Shown here: positions 7,096 through 15,027 of the stretch, piece by piece
Layout: each line of letters starts with the position of its first letter
How positions within the stretch are numbered: position 1 is the first letter of the stretch
Source: Megasphaera micronuciformis F0359
Lineage (GTDB): Bacteria; Bacillota; Negativicutes; Veillonellales; Megasphaeraceae
Length of the DNA stretch: 36,850 nucleotides
Assembly: GCF_000165735.1 (NCBI RefSeq)
Contig: NZ_GL538194.1
Location: 1-36,850, forward strand
Direction of reading: 5' to 3'
Made by a program: the position numbers and the translations under genes
The notes under the pieces: generated by a model
Told to the model about the DNA's origin: nothing
The model's database searches: none
The model's input: only the letters and a program-made list of their open reading frames with translations

Positions 7096-8436
7096 TTACC
7101 GTTTATTGCTGTATCGCCAAATTTTGAAAGCCTCCGCTTCTTTAATCAAGTCTTCGCGGAAATCGGGATGTGCCAAGTTAATAAGTTTTTCCGCACGTTC
7201 CCATGTGGAGGCGCCCATCAGGTTGGCAATGCCGTATTCCGTTGCTACATAATGGGTCTGGGATCGAGGTACGGTCGTGATTGTACCGGGAAGTAAGGTG
7301 GGACGAATTCGGGATTGCATTTTTCCCGACTTGTCCGTGAAGGTGGCATGGAAGGCAATGATGCTTTTTCCGCCTTTGGAGCGATAAGCACCGTCGGCAA
7401 AATCAAGCTGCCCGCCACTTCCGCTGATGTGCTTTGTTCCTGATGATTCGGAAGAAACCTGGCCGAACAAGTCTACTTCGAGACAGTTATTGATGGAGAT
7501 AAAGTTATCCAGCTGAGCTACTACGCAAGGGTCATTGACATAGGAAACGGGGTAAGCCGCTAAATAGGGATTATCATCCAACCATTCATACAATTCTTCG
7601 CTGCCTGCAGCAAAAGACCAAACGGCTTTATTCCGGTCAAGGCTCTTGCAACGGTTGGTCAGACGGCCTTTTTTATACATGAGTAAGAACGCGTCGACGA
7701 GCATTTCCGTGTGCATACCCAAGTCTTTTAAGTCGGAATCGGCGATCATGGCGCCTACCGCGTTGGGAAGACCGCCAACGCCTAACTGTAAAGTAGCTCC
7801 GTCAGGAATTTCTTTCAAAATCATTTTGGCAATCGTCTTATCCGTGTCGTTGCCGTCTTTGAAAGGAATGATAGGCATGGGGATAGAACCGGCTTCGACG
7901 ACTAGGTCGACATCGGAAATATGAATGCATTCGTCGGAGCCGCCGAGAACGCGAGGTGCCGCTTCGTTAACTTCCAGGATTACTTTTTTCGCCTTTTTAC
8001 AAATTTCAGCCGTTGCGGAAACCGTAGGTCCGAAGGTGAAGAAGCCGTGTTTATCCATGGGGCTCACCGTAATCATCGCTACGTCCACATCCAGAATATC
8101 TCTATAAATAGACGGTTTGTTACGGTACATCATGGGAATGAAGTTGCTGAGTCCCTGCGAACAAAGTTTGCGATCGTATCCGCTCATATGCCAGTTCATG
8201 GCCGTAAATGTTTTTCGTTCCGGGTCTTCATCTATAATATGCCGCGGAGAGAGCGAAAAGGCCATACGGACTTTAATATCCTTTAATTCATCCTTACGGG
8301 CTGCCAGGGCCTTATCGAGCACAATCGGTTGTGACGTAGCCATACCGTAGTCGACCCAATCGTGGTCTTTTACAATTTTAACGGCCTCTGCGGCACTGAC
8401 AGTCTTTTCTTTGTACATATCTGTCCATTGAGACAT
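7096..8436 (-). CDS. Acetyl-CoA hydrolase/transferase family CoA-transferase (4-hydroxybutyrate/butyrate type), first copy
   Basis: A 446-residue CoA-transferase related to 4-hydroxybutyrate and butyryl-CoA:acetate CoA-transferases, which swap CoA between an acyl-CoA and acetate. Features include the glycine-rich GATLQLGVGGLPNAVG, the probable catalytic E244 in GMHTEML, SESSGTKHISGSGGQLDF, and the C-terminal TEYGIANLMGASTWERAEKLI. The start was set at the ATG at 8434-8436, which matches the N-terminus of the second copy (12418-13755) and has AAGGG upstream. A further upstream ATG lacks a ribosome site. It has its own promoter and appears monocistronic. It is clearly paralogous to the second copy, and both end in IWR.SNKR, yet it sits outside the aromatic operon. 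The acyl specificity cannot be read from sequence. Confidence 0.88.
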   Translation of the reverse strand: MSQWTDMYKEKTVSAAEAVKIVKDHDWVDYGMATSQPIVLDKALAARKDELKDIKVRMAFSLSPRHIIDEDPERKTFTAMNWHMSGYDRKLCSQGLSNFIPMMYRNKPSIYRDILDVDVAMITVSPMDKHGFFTFGPTVSATAEICKKAKKVILEVNEAAPRVLGGSDECIHISDVDLVVEAGSIPMPIIPFKDGNDTDKTIAKMILKEIPDGATLQLGVGGLPNAVGAMIADSDLKDLGMHTEMLVDAFLLMYKKGRLTNRCKSLDRNKAVWSFAAGSEELYEWLDDNPYLAAYPVSYVNDPCVVAQLDNFISINNCLEVDLFGQVSSESSGTKHISGSGGQLDFADGAYRSKGGKSIIAFHATFTDKSGKMQSRIRPTLLPGTITTVPRSQTHYVATEYGIANLMGASTWERAEKLINLAHPDFREDLIKEAEAFKIWRYSNKR

Positions 8437-8499
8437 TGTAATCACCAAACCCTTCATATAAGTTGTTATTATAGTTGTTCATACGTACTCTTATTCTTA

Positions 8500-8528
8500 A
8501 TTATAGTTCCTTGTGATAAAAAGAACAA
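8500..8528 (-). promoter_or_regulatory. Candidate promoter for the first CoA-transferase gene
   Basis: A perfect TATAAT (8500-8505), 17 bases from TTGTTC (8523-8528), which matches only the TTG half of the -35. A second TATAAT lies at 8468-8473, 32 bases before the start codon, without a clear -35. Confidence 0.45.
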
Positions 8529-8561
8529 GGTAAACAATGCAATAATCGGTTAAGCGATATA

Positions 8562-8608
8562 CGAAAAAAGAATAGCACCCCCGCCGCTTATGCAATGGCA
8601 GAGGTGCT
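8562..8608 (-). terminator. Rho-independent terminator after the EF-G-like gene
   Basis: On the minus strand AGCACCUCUGCC pairs with GGCGGGGGUGCU (12 bp including G-U pairs, ends at 8608 and 8574). The loop has about 11 bases and is followed by a U-run at 8564-8569. It lies 7 bases past the stop codon. Confidence 0.85.
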
Positions 8609-8614
8609 CATATT

Positions 8615-10690
8615 CTATTCCTGTTTTTGAGCGGCCTTTTCGGCAATGACCGAATCGATTACTTTTTGAGGAGCTTCTTCGTAAGCATAAAATTCCATGT
8701 TGAACGTGCCCTTGCCTTGAGTCATGGAACGCAAGGTTGTAACGTAACCGGTCATTTCGGCTAAGGGGACCTGAGCCTTGACGACTATGATGCCGCTACG
8801 ATTGCGATGATGTTCCATACCGAGGATTCGCCCTCGACGACTACTGAAGTCACCCATGACATCGCCCATAAATTCTTCGGGTATGACGACGTCTACATTG
8901 TATATCGGTTCAAGAATGACGGGCTTTGCATCAGGCACACCCTTTTTCAAGGCCAGAGCGGCAGCTGTTTTGAAGGCCATTTCGGAAGAATCGACAGGAT
9001 GGTAAGACCCGTCCTTTAAGGTTACTTTGATGTTAATCATAGGATAACCGGCTAATAACCCTTTGTCCAAGGTCTCGCGTACACCCTTTTCAACGGCCGG
9101 AATATATTGCCGCGGTACAGCACCGCCGAATACGGCATCGACGAACTCAAAAGATTCACCGTTGTCGGACGGCTCAATTTGTAAAAACACATGTCCGAAT
9201 TGGCCATGGCCGCCACTTTGCTTTTTATGTTTCCCTTCAGCCGTTACGGAGCCGCGAATTGTTTCTCTGTAAGGAATGTACAGCTTTTCTTGCAGAGCTT
9301 TGATTCCGTATTTTCGCTCTATTTTTGTAAGAATGTGTTCCAAATGAACGTCACCCATACAATGTAAGATAACCTGATGCCCTTCAGGGTCCTTTTCCAT
9401 ACGGCAGGTAGGATCCTCTTCGCTGATGCGCAGGAGAGCAGCTGTCAGTTTTTCTTCTTCGCCTTTTTTTGCAGGAACCAAGGCTATCGTGTGAAGAGGT
9501 GTGGGGAAGCGAACGGGTTCGTACACAATGGGGAAGACCGAGGTTGCCAGTGTGTCACCTGTTTTGGCATCGCCCAGCTTCGGCAAGACGACAATATCAC
9601 CGGCCGTAGCCTTATCTACAGGAATCTGTTCCTTTCCTACCAGAGTAAAGACTTTGCCGATTTTTTCCTCTTTTTGCTGATTTATATTGACAATGCGGTC
9701 GCCTTCTTTTAATTCGCCCGAAAAAATTCGAATATAGCTTAATTTTCCGGAGAACGGATCGATGGACGTTTTAAAAATAAAGCCGGTAAAGGGCTTATTA
9801 GGATAAACCATGACCGGTTCATTATCCGCCGTGTTAGTGCCCATAATTACTTTTTGGGAAGCGTCGGGCATATAGCGAACCAGACGATTCAGCAGTTCCG
9901 TAGTACCCATGTGGGTTGTGGCGCTGCCGCACATAACAGGGCAAACGCGTCCGGTGAGCATGCCTTGACGTAAGCCGAAACGTAGTTCCTCCAGGGTCAG
10001 TTCTTCGCCGTTCAAATATTTTTCCAGTAAAGTGTCGTCACCTTCAGCCGCCGCTTCCATGCACATTTCACGAACTTCGCGTGCCTTTGCCATATATTGA
10101 GGAGGTACTTTGATTTCCTTGACCTCTGCACCGGTCCATTCCCAAGCCATCATTTTGCAAACGTCGATAATGCCGCGAAAATCATGTCCTTCACCTATAG
10201 GTATTTGTAAGGGCATAATGGATTTGCCGAAAAGGGAACGCATTTTTTCCAACGTTCCGAAGAAGTCGGCATGTTCCGTATCCATTTTATTAACATAAAT
10301 CATACGCGGAAGTTGTAATTCTACGCCATAGTCCCACGCACGTTCAGTATCCATTTCAATGCCTTCTTCAGCCGATACGACAAGTAAAATGCCGTCACAG
10401 GCCCGTAAGGCGGCACGCACTTCTCCGCAAAACTCGGAGTAGCCGGGCGTGTCGAGGAAATTGAGCTTATATCCATCCCATTCACACGGAGCGATGCCGA
10501 GTTGAATAGTTACATTCCGCTTAATTTCTTCAGGTTCGAAGTCCATAATGTGCTTATTATCTTTGCCTGTCCCTACGGCCGATACGGCGCCGCCGGCAAG
10601 GAGTAATGATTCTACAACGGCCGTTTTGCCGGCTCCGTCATGTGAAAGTACAGCTACGTTACGAATTTTATCGCTTGCATATTCTTTCAT
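8615..10690 (-). CDS. EF-G-like translational GTPase (EF-G-2 type)
   Basis: A 691-residue GTPase with full EF-G architecture: GTPase domain, beta-barrel domain 2, and the EF-G domains III-V. The P-loop is SHDGAGKTA (16-24) instead of the canonical AHIDAGKTT. G3 is DTPGYSEF from 80, and G4 is NKMD at 134-137. The switch I region reads RNVTIQLG rather than RGITI. These differences place it with the EF-G-2-like paralogues rather than the main FusA. Domain IV contains the loop region PVDSSEMAFKTAA, and SGGHGQFGHV is also present. The usual str-operon neighbours are absent, supporting a paralogue. The role of such proteins is unsettled; ribosome-dependent GTPase activity is known for Thermus EF-G-2. 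The gene is followed by a strong terminator. Confidence 0.85.
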   Translation of the reverse strand: MKEYASDKIRNVAVLSHDGAGKTAVVESLLLAGGAVSAVGTGKDNKHIMDFEPEEIKRNVTIQLGIAPCEWDGYKLNFLDTPGYSEFCGEVRAALRACDGILLVVSAEEGIEMDTERAWDYGVELQLPRMIYVNKMDTEHADFFGTLEKMRSLFGKSIMPLQIPIGEGHDFRGIIDVCKMMAWEWTGAEVKEIKVPPQYMAKAREVREMCMEAAAEGDDTLLEKYLNGEELTLEELRFGLRQGMLTGRVCPVMCGSATTHMGTTELLNRLVRYMPDASQKVIMGTNTADNEPVMVYPNKPFTGFIFKTSIDPFSGKLSYIRIFSGELKEGDRIVNINQQKEEKIGKVFTLVGKEQIPVDKATAGDIVVLPKLGDAKTGDTLATSVFPIVYEPVRFPTPLHTIALVPAKKGEEEKLTAALLRISEEDPTCRMEKDPEGHQVILHCMGDVHLEHILTKIERKYGIKALQEKLYIPYRETIRGSVTAEGKHKKQSGGHGQFGHVFLQIEPSDNGESFEFVDAVFGGAVPRQYIPAVEKGVRETLDKGLLAGYPMINIKVTLKDGSYHPVDSSEMAFKTAAALALKKGVPDAKPVILEPIYNVDVVIPEEFMGDVMGDFSSRRGRILGMEHHRNRSGIIVVKAQVPLAEMTGYVTTLRSMTQGKGTFNMEFYAYEEAPQKVIDSVIAEKAAQKQE

Positions 10691-10761
10691 ACATTAATCG
10701 CCTCCTAAGAAATACGTTATTGTTATAATTCGGCGTAGAGTAAAAAAATCCTTCTTTTTTA
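10691..10761. other. Divergent spacer between the EF-G-like gene and the aminopeptidase region (first part of the 10691-10998 gap)
   Basis: The minus strand holds the GGAGG ribosome site of the EF-G-like gene and a weak TATAAC. No convincing full promoter was seen. The rest of the 308-base gap is occupied by the small frameshifted reading frame at 10762-10965 and the ribosome site of the aminopeptidase gene. Confidence 0.5.
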
Positions 10762-10965
10762 ATGAAACTTTTCAGGGCCTTCTATGCCGATTCGGAACGA
10801 CATAGTCAAGAAGAATTACTCAACCGCATGAAATTCCGTGCTTTTCAAGGAAGACCGGAAGAAATTATTAAAAATATGAACGAACAGCCCTGTTTATTTC
10901 AGTATGATGTATTATAATAAAGAAGATTCCGATACGGGTTATGAGCGCTTGCGGTCGGAGTGAAC
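10762..10965 (+). pseudogene. Small unrecognised protein, apparently frameshifted
   Basis: From the ATG at 10762 a 51-residue frame runs to TAA at 10915, with protein-like composition (FRAFYADSERHSQEELLNRM, then FRAFQGRPEEIIKNMNEQP). Where it stops, the +1 frame continues convincingly as YYNKEDSDTGYERLRSE to a TGA at 10963. One lost base near 10908-10918 would therefore explain the break. The joined product would be about 67 residues. There is no ribosome site before 10762 and the frame is open a few codons further upstream, so it could also be the tail of a longer decayed gene. It ends 33 bases before the M18 peptidase gene on the same strand. I do not recognise the family. Confidence 0.4.
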
Positions 10966-10998
10966 TGTATAAGAAGCTTATGAAGTAGGAGGAAGAGA

Positions 10999-12366
10999 AT
11001 GCAGACTTTTGATAGAGAACATAGCGTATGGGCCAGATTTGATGTGCAGGAACGGAGAAAGGTTGATGAATATTGTAAAAATTATCGTCAGTTTCTTGAT
11101 ACGGCACGGACGGAACGCTTGGCAGCTAAAGAAATTCTCGGACAGGCCGAGAGTGCGGGATTTCGTTCTATAGACTCATATACGAGTTTGCAAGCGGGAG
11201 ATAAGGTTTACTGGAATCAAAAGGACAAGTCCGTTATTTTGGCAGTCATTGGAAGACGACCCTTGGAAGACGGAGCCAGGATCGTCGGCTCACATATAGA
11301 TTGCCCGCGATTGGATTTAAAGGTAATGCCGGTTGTCGAAAAAAATAAAATCGTTTATTTTAAGACCCATTATTATGGCGGGGTTTTAAAATACCAGTGG
11401 GTATGCCGGCCTTTAAGTTTAATCGGAGTTGTATATAATACGGACGGTCGTAAGACGGAAGTCTCCATCGGTGATAATCCGGATGATCCCGTATTTTTCA
11501 TTAATGATTTATTACCGCATTTGGGAAAAGACCAGGCGGCAAAAAAGTTAAGTGAAGCGATTGAAGGTGAAATGCTCATGCCGGTTGTCGGGCTTTGCGG
11601 GGAAGAAGAGGAAGTTAAACCGGCAATACTGCAGATTCTTAAAGATAAATACGGCATTGAGGAAGAGGATTTTGCCAGTGCGGAACTGGAAATTGTTCCG
11701 GCCCAAAAGAGCCGTGACGTGGGACTGGATCGCTCCATGATTATGGCACACGGACACGACGATCGGGTGTGCTCATATGCCAATTTGGCGGGGATTTTAG
11801 ATGCAACGGCAGGAGAATTTACCCAAATTGCTCTTTTTGCGGATAAGGAAGAAATCGGGTCAGTAGGAAATACCGGTGTTCAAGCATCGTATTTCCAGGA
11901 TTTTGTAGCGGAACTATTGGCTTTACAAGGGAAAAAGGAAGAATTATTTGTTCGCCGTATGTTGCGCCATAGCAAGGTCTTGTCAGCCGATGTGTGCGCG
12001 GCTTTTGATCCCGTGTTTCCCGGAGCTTACGAAGAAAATAATTCGGCACGCTTGGGTTACGGTATTTGCTTATGTAAATATACGGGAGCTCGCGGTAAAG
12101 CCGGCAGTAATGATGCGAATGCCGAGTTTTTGGCACAGGTGCGCCGAATTTTCAATGCAAACGGTGTTCCGTGGCAAACCGGGGAACTCGGTAAGGTAGA
12201 CCAGGGGGGCGGCGGTACGATTGCCTATATTATGGCCGACTGGGGGTGCGAGGTCGTTGATTGCGGCGTAGCCATGCTCAGTATGCACGCACCGCTTGAA
12301 TTGGTTGCCAAAACTGATGCGTACTGTGCGTATCTTGCCTATAAAGCCTTCTTTGAAAGCAAGTAA
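10999..12366 (+). CDS. M18-family zinc aminopeptidase
   Basis: A 455-residue cytoplasmic M18 (aminopeptidase I / DNPEP) metallopeptidase that removes N-terminal residues from peptides using a two-metal site. The start follows AGGAGG. Metal-ligand motifs of the family are visible in order: SHIDCPRLD with H99, HGHDDR near 250, DKEEIGSVG with the catalytic and ligand Glu pair, AAFDPVFP, and the C-terminal MSMHAP His. Length is normal for bacterial members. It is likely part of peptide use in an amino-acid-fermenting cell, supplying free amino acids to pathways such as the adjacent ior operon; that link is inference. A palindromic terminator separates it from the convergent CoA-transferase gene. 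Confidence 0.92.
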   Translation: MQTFDREHSVWARFDVQERRKVDEYCKNYRQFLDTARTERLAAKEILGQAESAGFRSIDSYTSLQAGDKVYWNQKDKSVILAVIGRRPLEDGARIVGSHIDCPRLDLKVMPVVEKNKIVYFKTHYYGGVLKYQWVCRPLSLIGVVYNTDGRKTEVSIGDNPDDPVFFINDLLPHLGKDQAAKKLSEAIEGEMLMPVVGLCGEEEEVKPAILQILKDKYGIEEEDFASAELEIVPAQKSRDVGLDRSMIMAHGHDDRVCSYANLAGILDATAGEFTQIALFADKEEIGSVGNTGVQASYFQDFVAELLALQGKKEELFVRRMLRHSKVLSADVCAAFDPVFPGAYEENNSARLGYGICLCKYTGARGKAGSNDANAEFLAQVRRIFNANGVPWQTGELGKVDQGGGGTIAYIMADWGCEVVDCGVAMLSMHAPLELVAKTDAYCAYLAYKAFFESK

Positions 12367-12376
12367 TAAAAATATA

Positions 12377-12414
12377 AAAACGTCCTGTCAATATTTGATT
12401 TGACAGGACGTTTT
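12377..12414. terminator. Bidirectional terminator between convergent genes
   Basis: Arms AAAACGTCCTGTCA (12377-12390) and TGACAGGACGTTTT (12401-12414) give a 14-bp stem with a 10-base loop and A/T runs on both sides. It ends the aminopeptidase transcript from the left and the five-gene ior operon from the right. Confidence 0.9.
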
Positions 12415-12417
12415 GTA

Positions 12418-13755
12418 TTATCGTTTGTTGCTTTTGCGCCAAATTTGTTGCTTTTCAGCGGCTTGAATCAACTCTTCGCGGAAGTCGGGGTGAGCCAAAC
12501 CGATTATTTTTTCGGCGCGCTCCCAGGTAGGTAAGCCGACGAGTCTGGCTATGCCGTATTCCGTAACCATGTACGGAGCTTGCGTGCGCGGAGTCGTAAT
12601 AATGTCGCCTCTCGTAAAATGCGGAAATATATTGGAGTGGCGGATACCTTTTTTTTCGACATACATGGACGGCATGGCGAGGAATGCCTTGCCGTGAGCA
12701 GCGCTATAGGCTCCGGTTACAAAGTCGAGTTGTCCTCCGGTACCGCTGATTTGTCGTGTGCCCGATGATTCGGAACAAATTTGTCCGTACAAGTCCATGG
12801 AGATACAGCTGTTAATGGAAATAAAATTATCCAGTTCTGCCATGACCGTCGGATTATTTACATATGACATAGGGGCCGAGAGTATTGACTCGTTTTGGTG
12901 AAGAAAGTCGTATAACTCTTCCGAACCCATGCAAATGGAGAAAACACCTTTGCCGCGATGGAGGGTTTTCTTTTTGTTCGTGATTTTCCCGGCCTTGTAC
13001 AGCTCCAAGTACCCGTCACTCATCAATTCAGTGTGCATGCCCAAGTCTTTCAAATCGGATTGGGCAATAAGTGAGCCCAAGGCGTTAGGCATACCGCCAA
13101 TACCGAGTTGAAGTGTCATGCCGTCGCGTAAATACGGAAAGATGTGTTCGGCAATTTTAATGTCAATGTCTCCGGGATTGCGATTAGGCATAGTCGGCAA
13201 CGGCGTGTCCGATTCGACAATGTAGTCTACATCGCTAACGTGGATATGGTCATTAGCCAGGCCCGAGATAACGGGCATGTGCTTATTCGGAATGACGATA
13301 ATCTTGCGAGCCGCATCTAACATTTCCTGTTGGCAACAGTTCGTGAGGCCGAAGCTGAAATTACCGTGCCTATCCATCGGGGAGACGGTAAGCATGGCTA
13401 CATCGACGGGAGCGATGCCCTGTTCATAATAGGAACCGCAGTGGCGGAAGAGCATGGGTTCATGGTAAGCCATACCCTTGTCGAGATAAGTTCGATCTAA
13501 ACCGGAACAGTGCCAGAGGTTATACGTAAAAGCCGTCTGGTCCGGGTCTTCTTCTACGACAGCAATCGGGAGGGCGGAAATGGCGTTACGGACCTTAACG
13601 TCCGTCAGTTCATCTTTACGAGCCGCCAGAGCCTTATCCAAGTCGGTCGGGAAAGAACAACATTGACTGTAGTCGATCCAATCACCGCTTTTTACAATTT
13701 TTGCAGCCTCTTCGGCAGTAATTAACTTTTTTCGGTATTCGTTGAGAAAATCCAT
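12418..13755 (-). CDS. Acyl-CoA:acetate CoA-transferase family protein, last gene of the ior operon
   Basis: A 445-residue CoA-transferase of the 4-hydroxybutyrate/butyryl-CoA:acetate type. Motifs include GMTLQLGIGGMPNALG, the probable catalytic E243 in GMHTELM, SESSGTRQISGTGGQLDFVTGAY, TTPRTQAPYMVTEYGIARL and the C-terminal IWRKSNKR. The start follows AAGAAGGTGCTTC. It lies 42 bases after the aminotransferase gene and ends at a bidirectional terminator, so it closes the operon. In this context I infer that it takes CoA from the arylacetyl-CoA (or branched acyl-CoA) made by IorAB and passes it to acetate. That frees the acid product and gives acetyl-CoA for ATP synthesis elsewhere. Butyryl-CoA:acetate transferase is the main alternative. 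Confidence 0.88.
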   Translation of the reverse strand: MDFLNEYRKKLITAEEAAKIVKSGDWIDYSQCCSFPTDLDKALAARKDELTDVKVRNAISALPIAVVEEDPDQTAFTYNLWHCSGLDRTYLDKGMAYHEPMLFRHCGSYYEQGIAPVDVAMLTVSPMDRHGNFSFGLTNCCQQEMLDAARKIIVIPNKHMPVISGLANDHIHVSDVDYIVESDTPLPTMPNRNPGDIDIKIAEHIFPYLRDGMTLQLGIGGMPNALGSLIAQSDLKDLGMHTELMSDGYLELYKAGKITNKKKTLHRGKGVFSICMGSEELYDFLHQNESILSAPMSYVNNPTVMAELDNFISINSCISMDLYGQICSESSGTRQISGTGGQLDFVTGAYSAAHGKAFLAMPSMYVEKKGIRHSNIFPHFTRGDIITTPRTQAPYMVTEYGIARLVGLPTWERAEKIIGLAHPDFREELIQAAEKQQIWRKSNKR

Positions 13756-13797
13756 GAAGCACCTTCTTTTCTATAGTAGGTAAGCGAAGAATGAGAT

Positions 13798-14985
13798 TTA
13801 ACGATAGGACTTCATCAATTCGGCGAATGCCGGGAGAGAACGGCGAATCATATCGGGCTGTACGCAATAGGAAATACGGACATAGCCGGGGCATCCGAAG
13901 CTGTCAGCCGGTACAATGAGCAGGTTAAGCGCCTTTGCTTTTTCGGAGAAGGCATTAGCATCCGCTTCGGGAGATTTGACGAATAAGTAAAAGGCCCCGC
14001 TCGGATATACACATTCATAGCCCAATTCTTTAAGACCGTTGTAAAGCAATTTTCTGTTAGCGTCATAGACGGAAATGTCCGACGTTTGTCCAAGGCATTT
14101 TAAGACTACGTCTTGGAAGAGATGGGGAGCGCATACGAAGCCCATGATGCGGCCTGCACCGCAGACAGCCGTATAAATTTCCTTACTGTCCGTAGCCGAA
14201 GGAGGGACGAGGATGTAGCCGATGCGTTCGCCCGGTAAGGACAGGGATTTACTGTACGAATAGCAGATAATCGTATCCTTATAGTAGTGAGGAACATAAG
14301 GGACGGTCAGGCCGTCATAAATAATTTCGCGATACGGTTCGTCGGCAATTAAATAGATGGGGTGTCCGATTTCGCCGGACTTCTTTTCCAAGAGAGCGGC
14401 TAATTTCTTATACGTATCTTCAGAATATACGACGCCGGAAGGGTTGTTCGGAGAATTGATAATCAGAGCTCGTGTTTTCGATGTAATCGCCTGTTCCAAA
14501 GCATCGAAGGGAATCTGGAAGCTTTCCATATCGGGCGGTACTACGACTTTTTCAGCTCCCGAATTTTTAATAAAAGCTGTGTATTCCGGGAAATACGGAG
14601 CAATGACGACGATTTCATCGTCCGGAGATTCTACAAGGGCCTTTAACGTAATAGTCAAGGAAGCGGCAGCACCGCAAGTCATGTAGAAGTTACCTGCTTC
14701 GACGCCGGCATTGAAGGTTTTATTCATATAATCGGCTAATCCTTTGCGGACGACAGGGTCGCCGGCTGCTGCCGTATACCCGTGAACAGCAACGGCTGTG
14801 CGGGTTTCCATGATTTCCGTAACGGCGTCTTTGATACATTCCGGAGCCGGCACGGTAGGGTTACCGATACTGAAGTCGAATACGTTTTCGTCACCTATTT
14901 TTGCGGCTTGTTCACGGCCATATGTAAAGAGGGCGCGAATTACGGAGCTCTGAGCCCCCCATTGATACATTTCTTTAGATGCCAA
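13798..14985 (-). CDS. PLP-dependent class I/II aminotransferase (aspartate/aromatic type)
   Basis: A 395-residue fold-type I aminotransferase that would convert an amino acid to its 2-oxoacid. The PLP lysine is K246 in SYSKSLSLPGERIGY. NSPNNPSGVVY, the ADEPYREIIYDG aspartate motif, GAAASLTITLKAL and the C-terminal PGYVRISYC arginine are also visible. The start is set at the TTG at 14983-14985, 8 bases after AGGAG. A GTG three codons upstream overlaps the ribosome site and is unlikely. It lies between the permease and CoA-transferase genes of the ior operon. This context suggests it makes the arylpyruvate (indole-, phenyl- or hydroxyphenylpyruvate) that IorAB oxidises. Sequence alone cannot separate aromatic from aspartate or alanine specificity. 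Confidence 0.88.
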   Translation of the reverse strand: MASKEMYQWGAQSSVIRALFTYGREQAAKIGDENVFDFSIGNPTVPAPECIKDAVTEIMETRTAVAVHGYTAAAGDPVVRKGLADYMNKTFNAGVEAGNFYMTCGAAASLTITLKALVESPDDEIVVIAPYFPEYTAFIKNSGAEKVVVPPDMESFQIPFDALEQAITSKTRALIINSPNNPSGVVYSEDTYKKLAALLEKKSGEIGHPIYLIADEPYREIIYDGLTVPYVPHYYKDTIICYSYSKSLSLPGERIGYILVPPSATDSKEIYTAVCGAGRIMGFVCAPHLFQDVVLKCLGQTSDISVYDANRKLLYNGLKELGYECVYPSGAFYLFVKSPEADANAFSEKAKALNLLIVPADSFGCPGYVRISYCVQPDMIRRSLPAFAELMKSYR

Positions 14986-15027
14986 TGAAATCACTCCTTT
15001 ATGAAGAGAATATCATGTTAACCGTCC

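Noticed and set aside
8530-8560. Sigma-54 promoter before the first CoA-transferase gene
   Set aside because: TTGCAT resembles a -12 element, but no GG lies at the required 10-base spacing.
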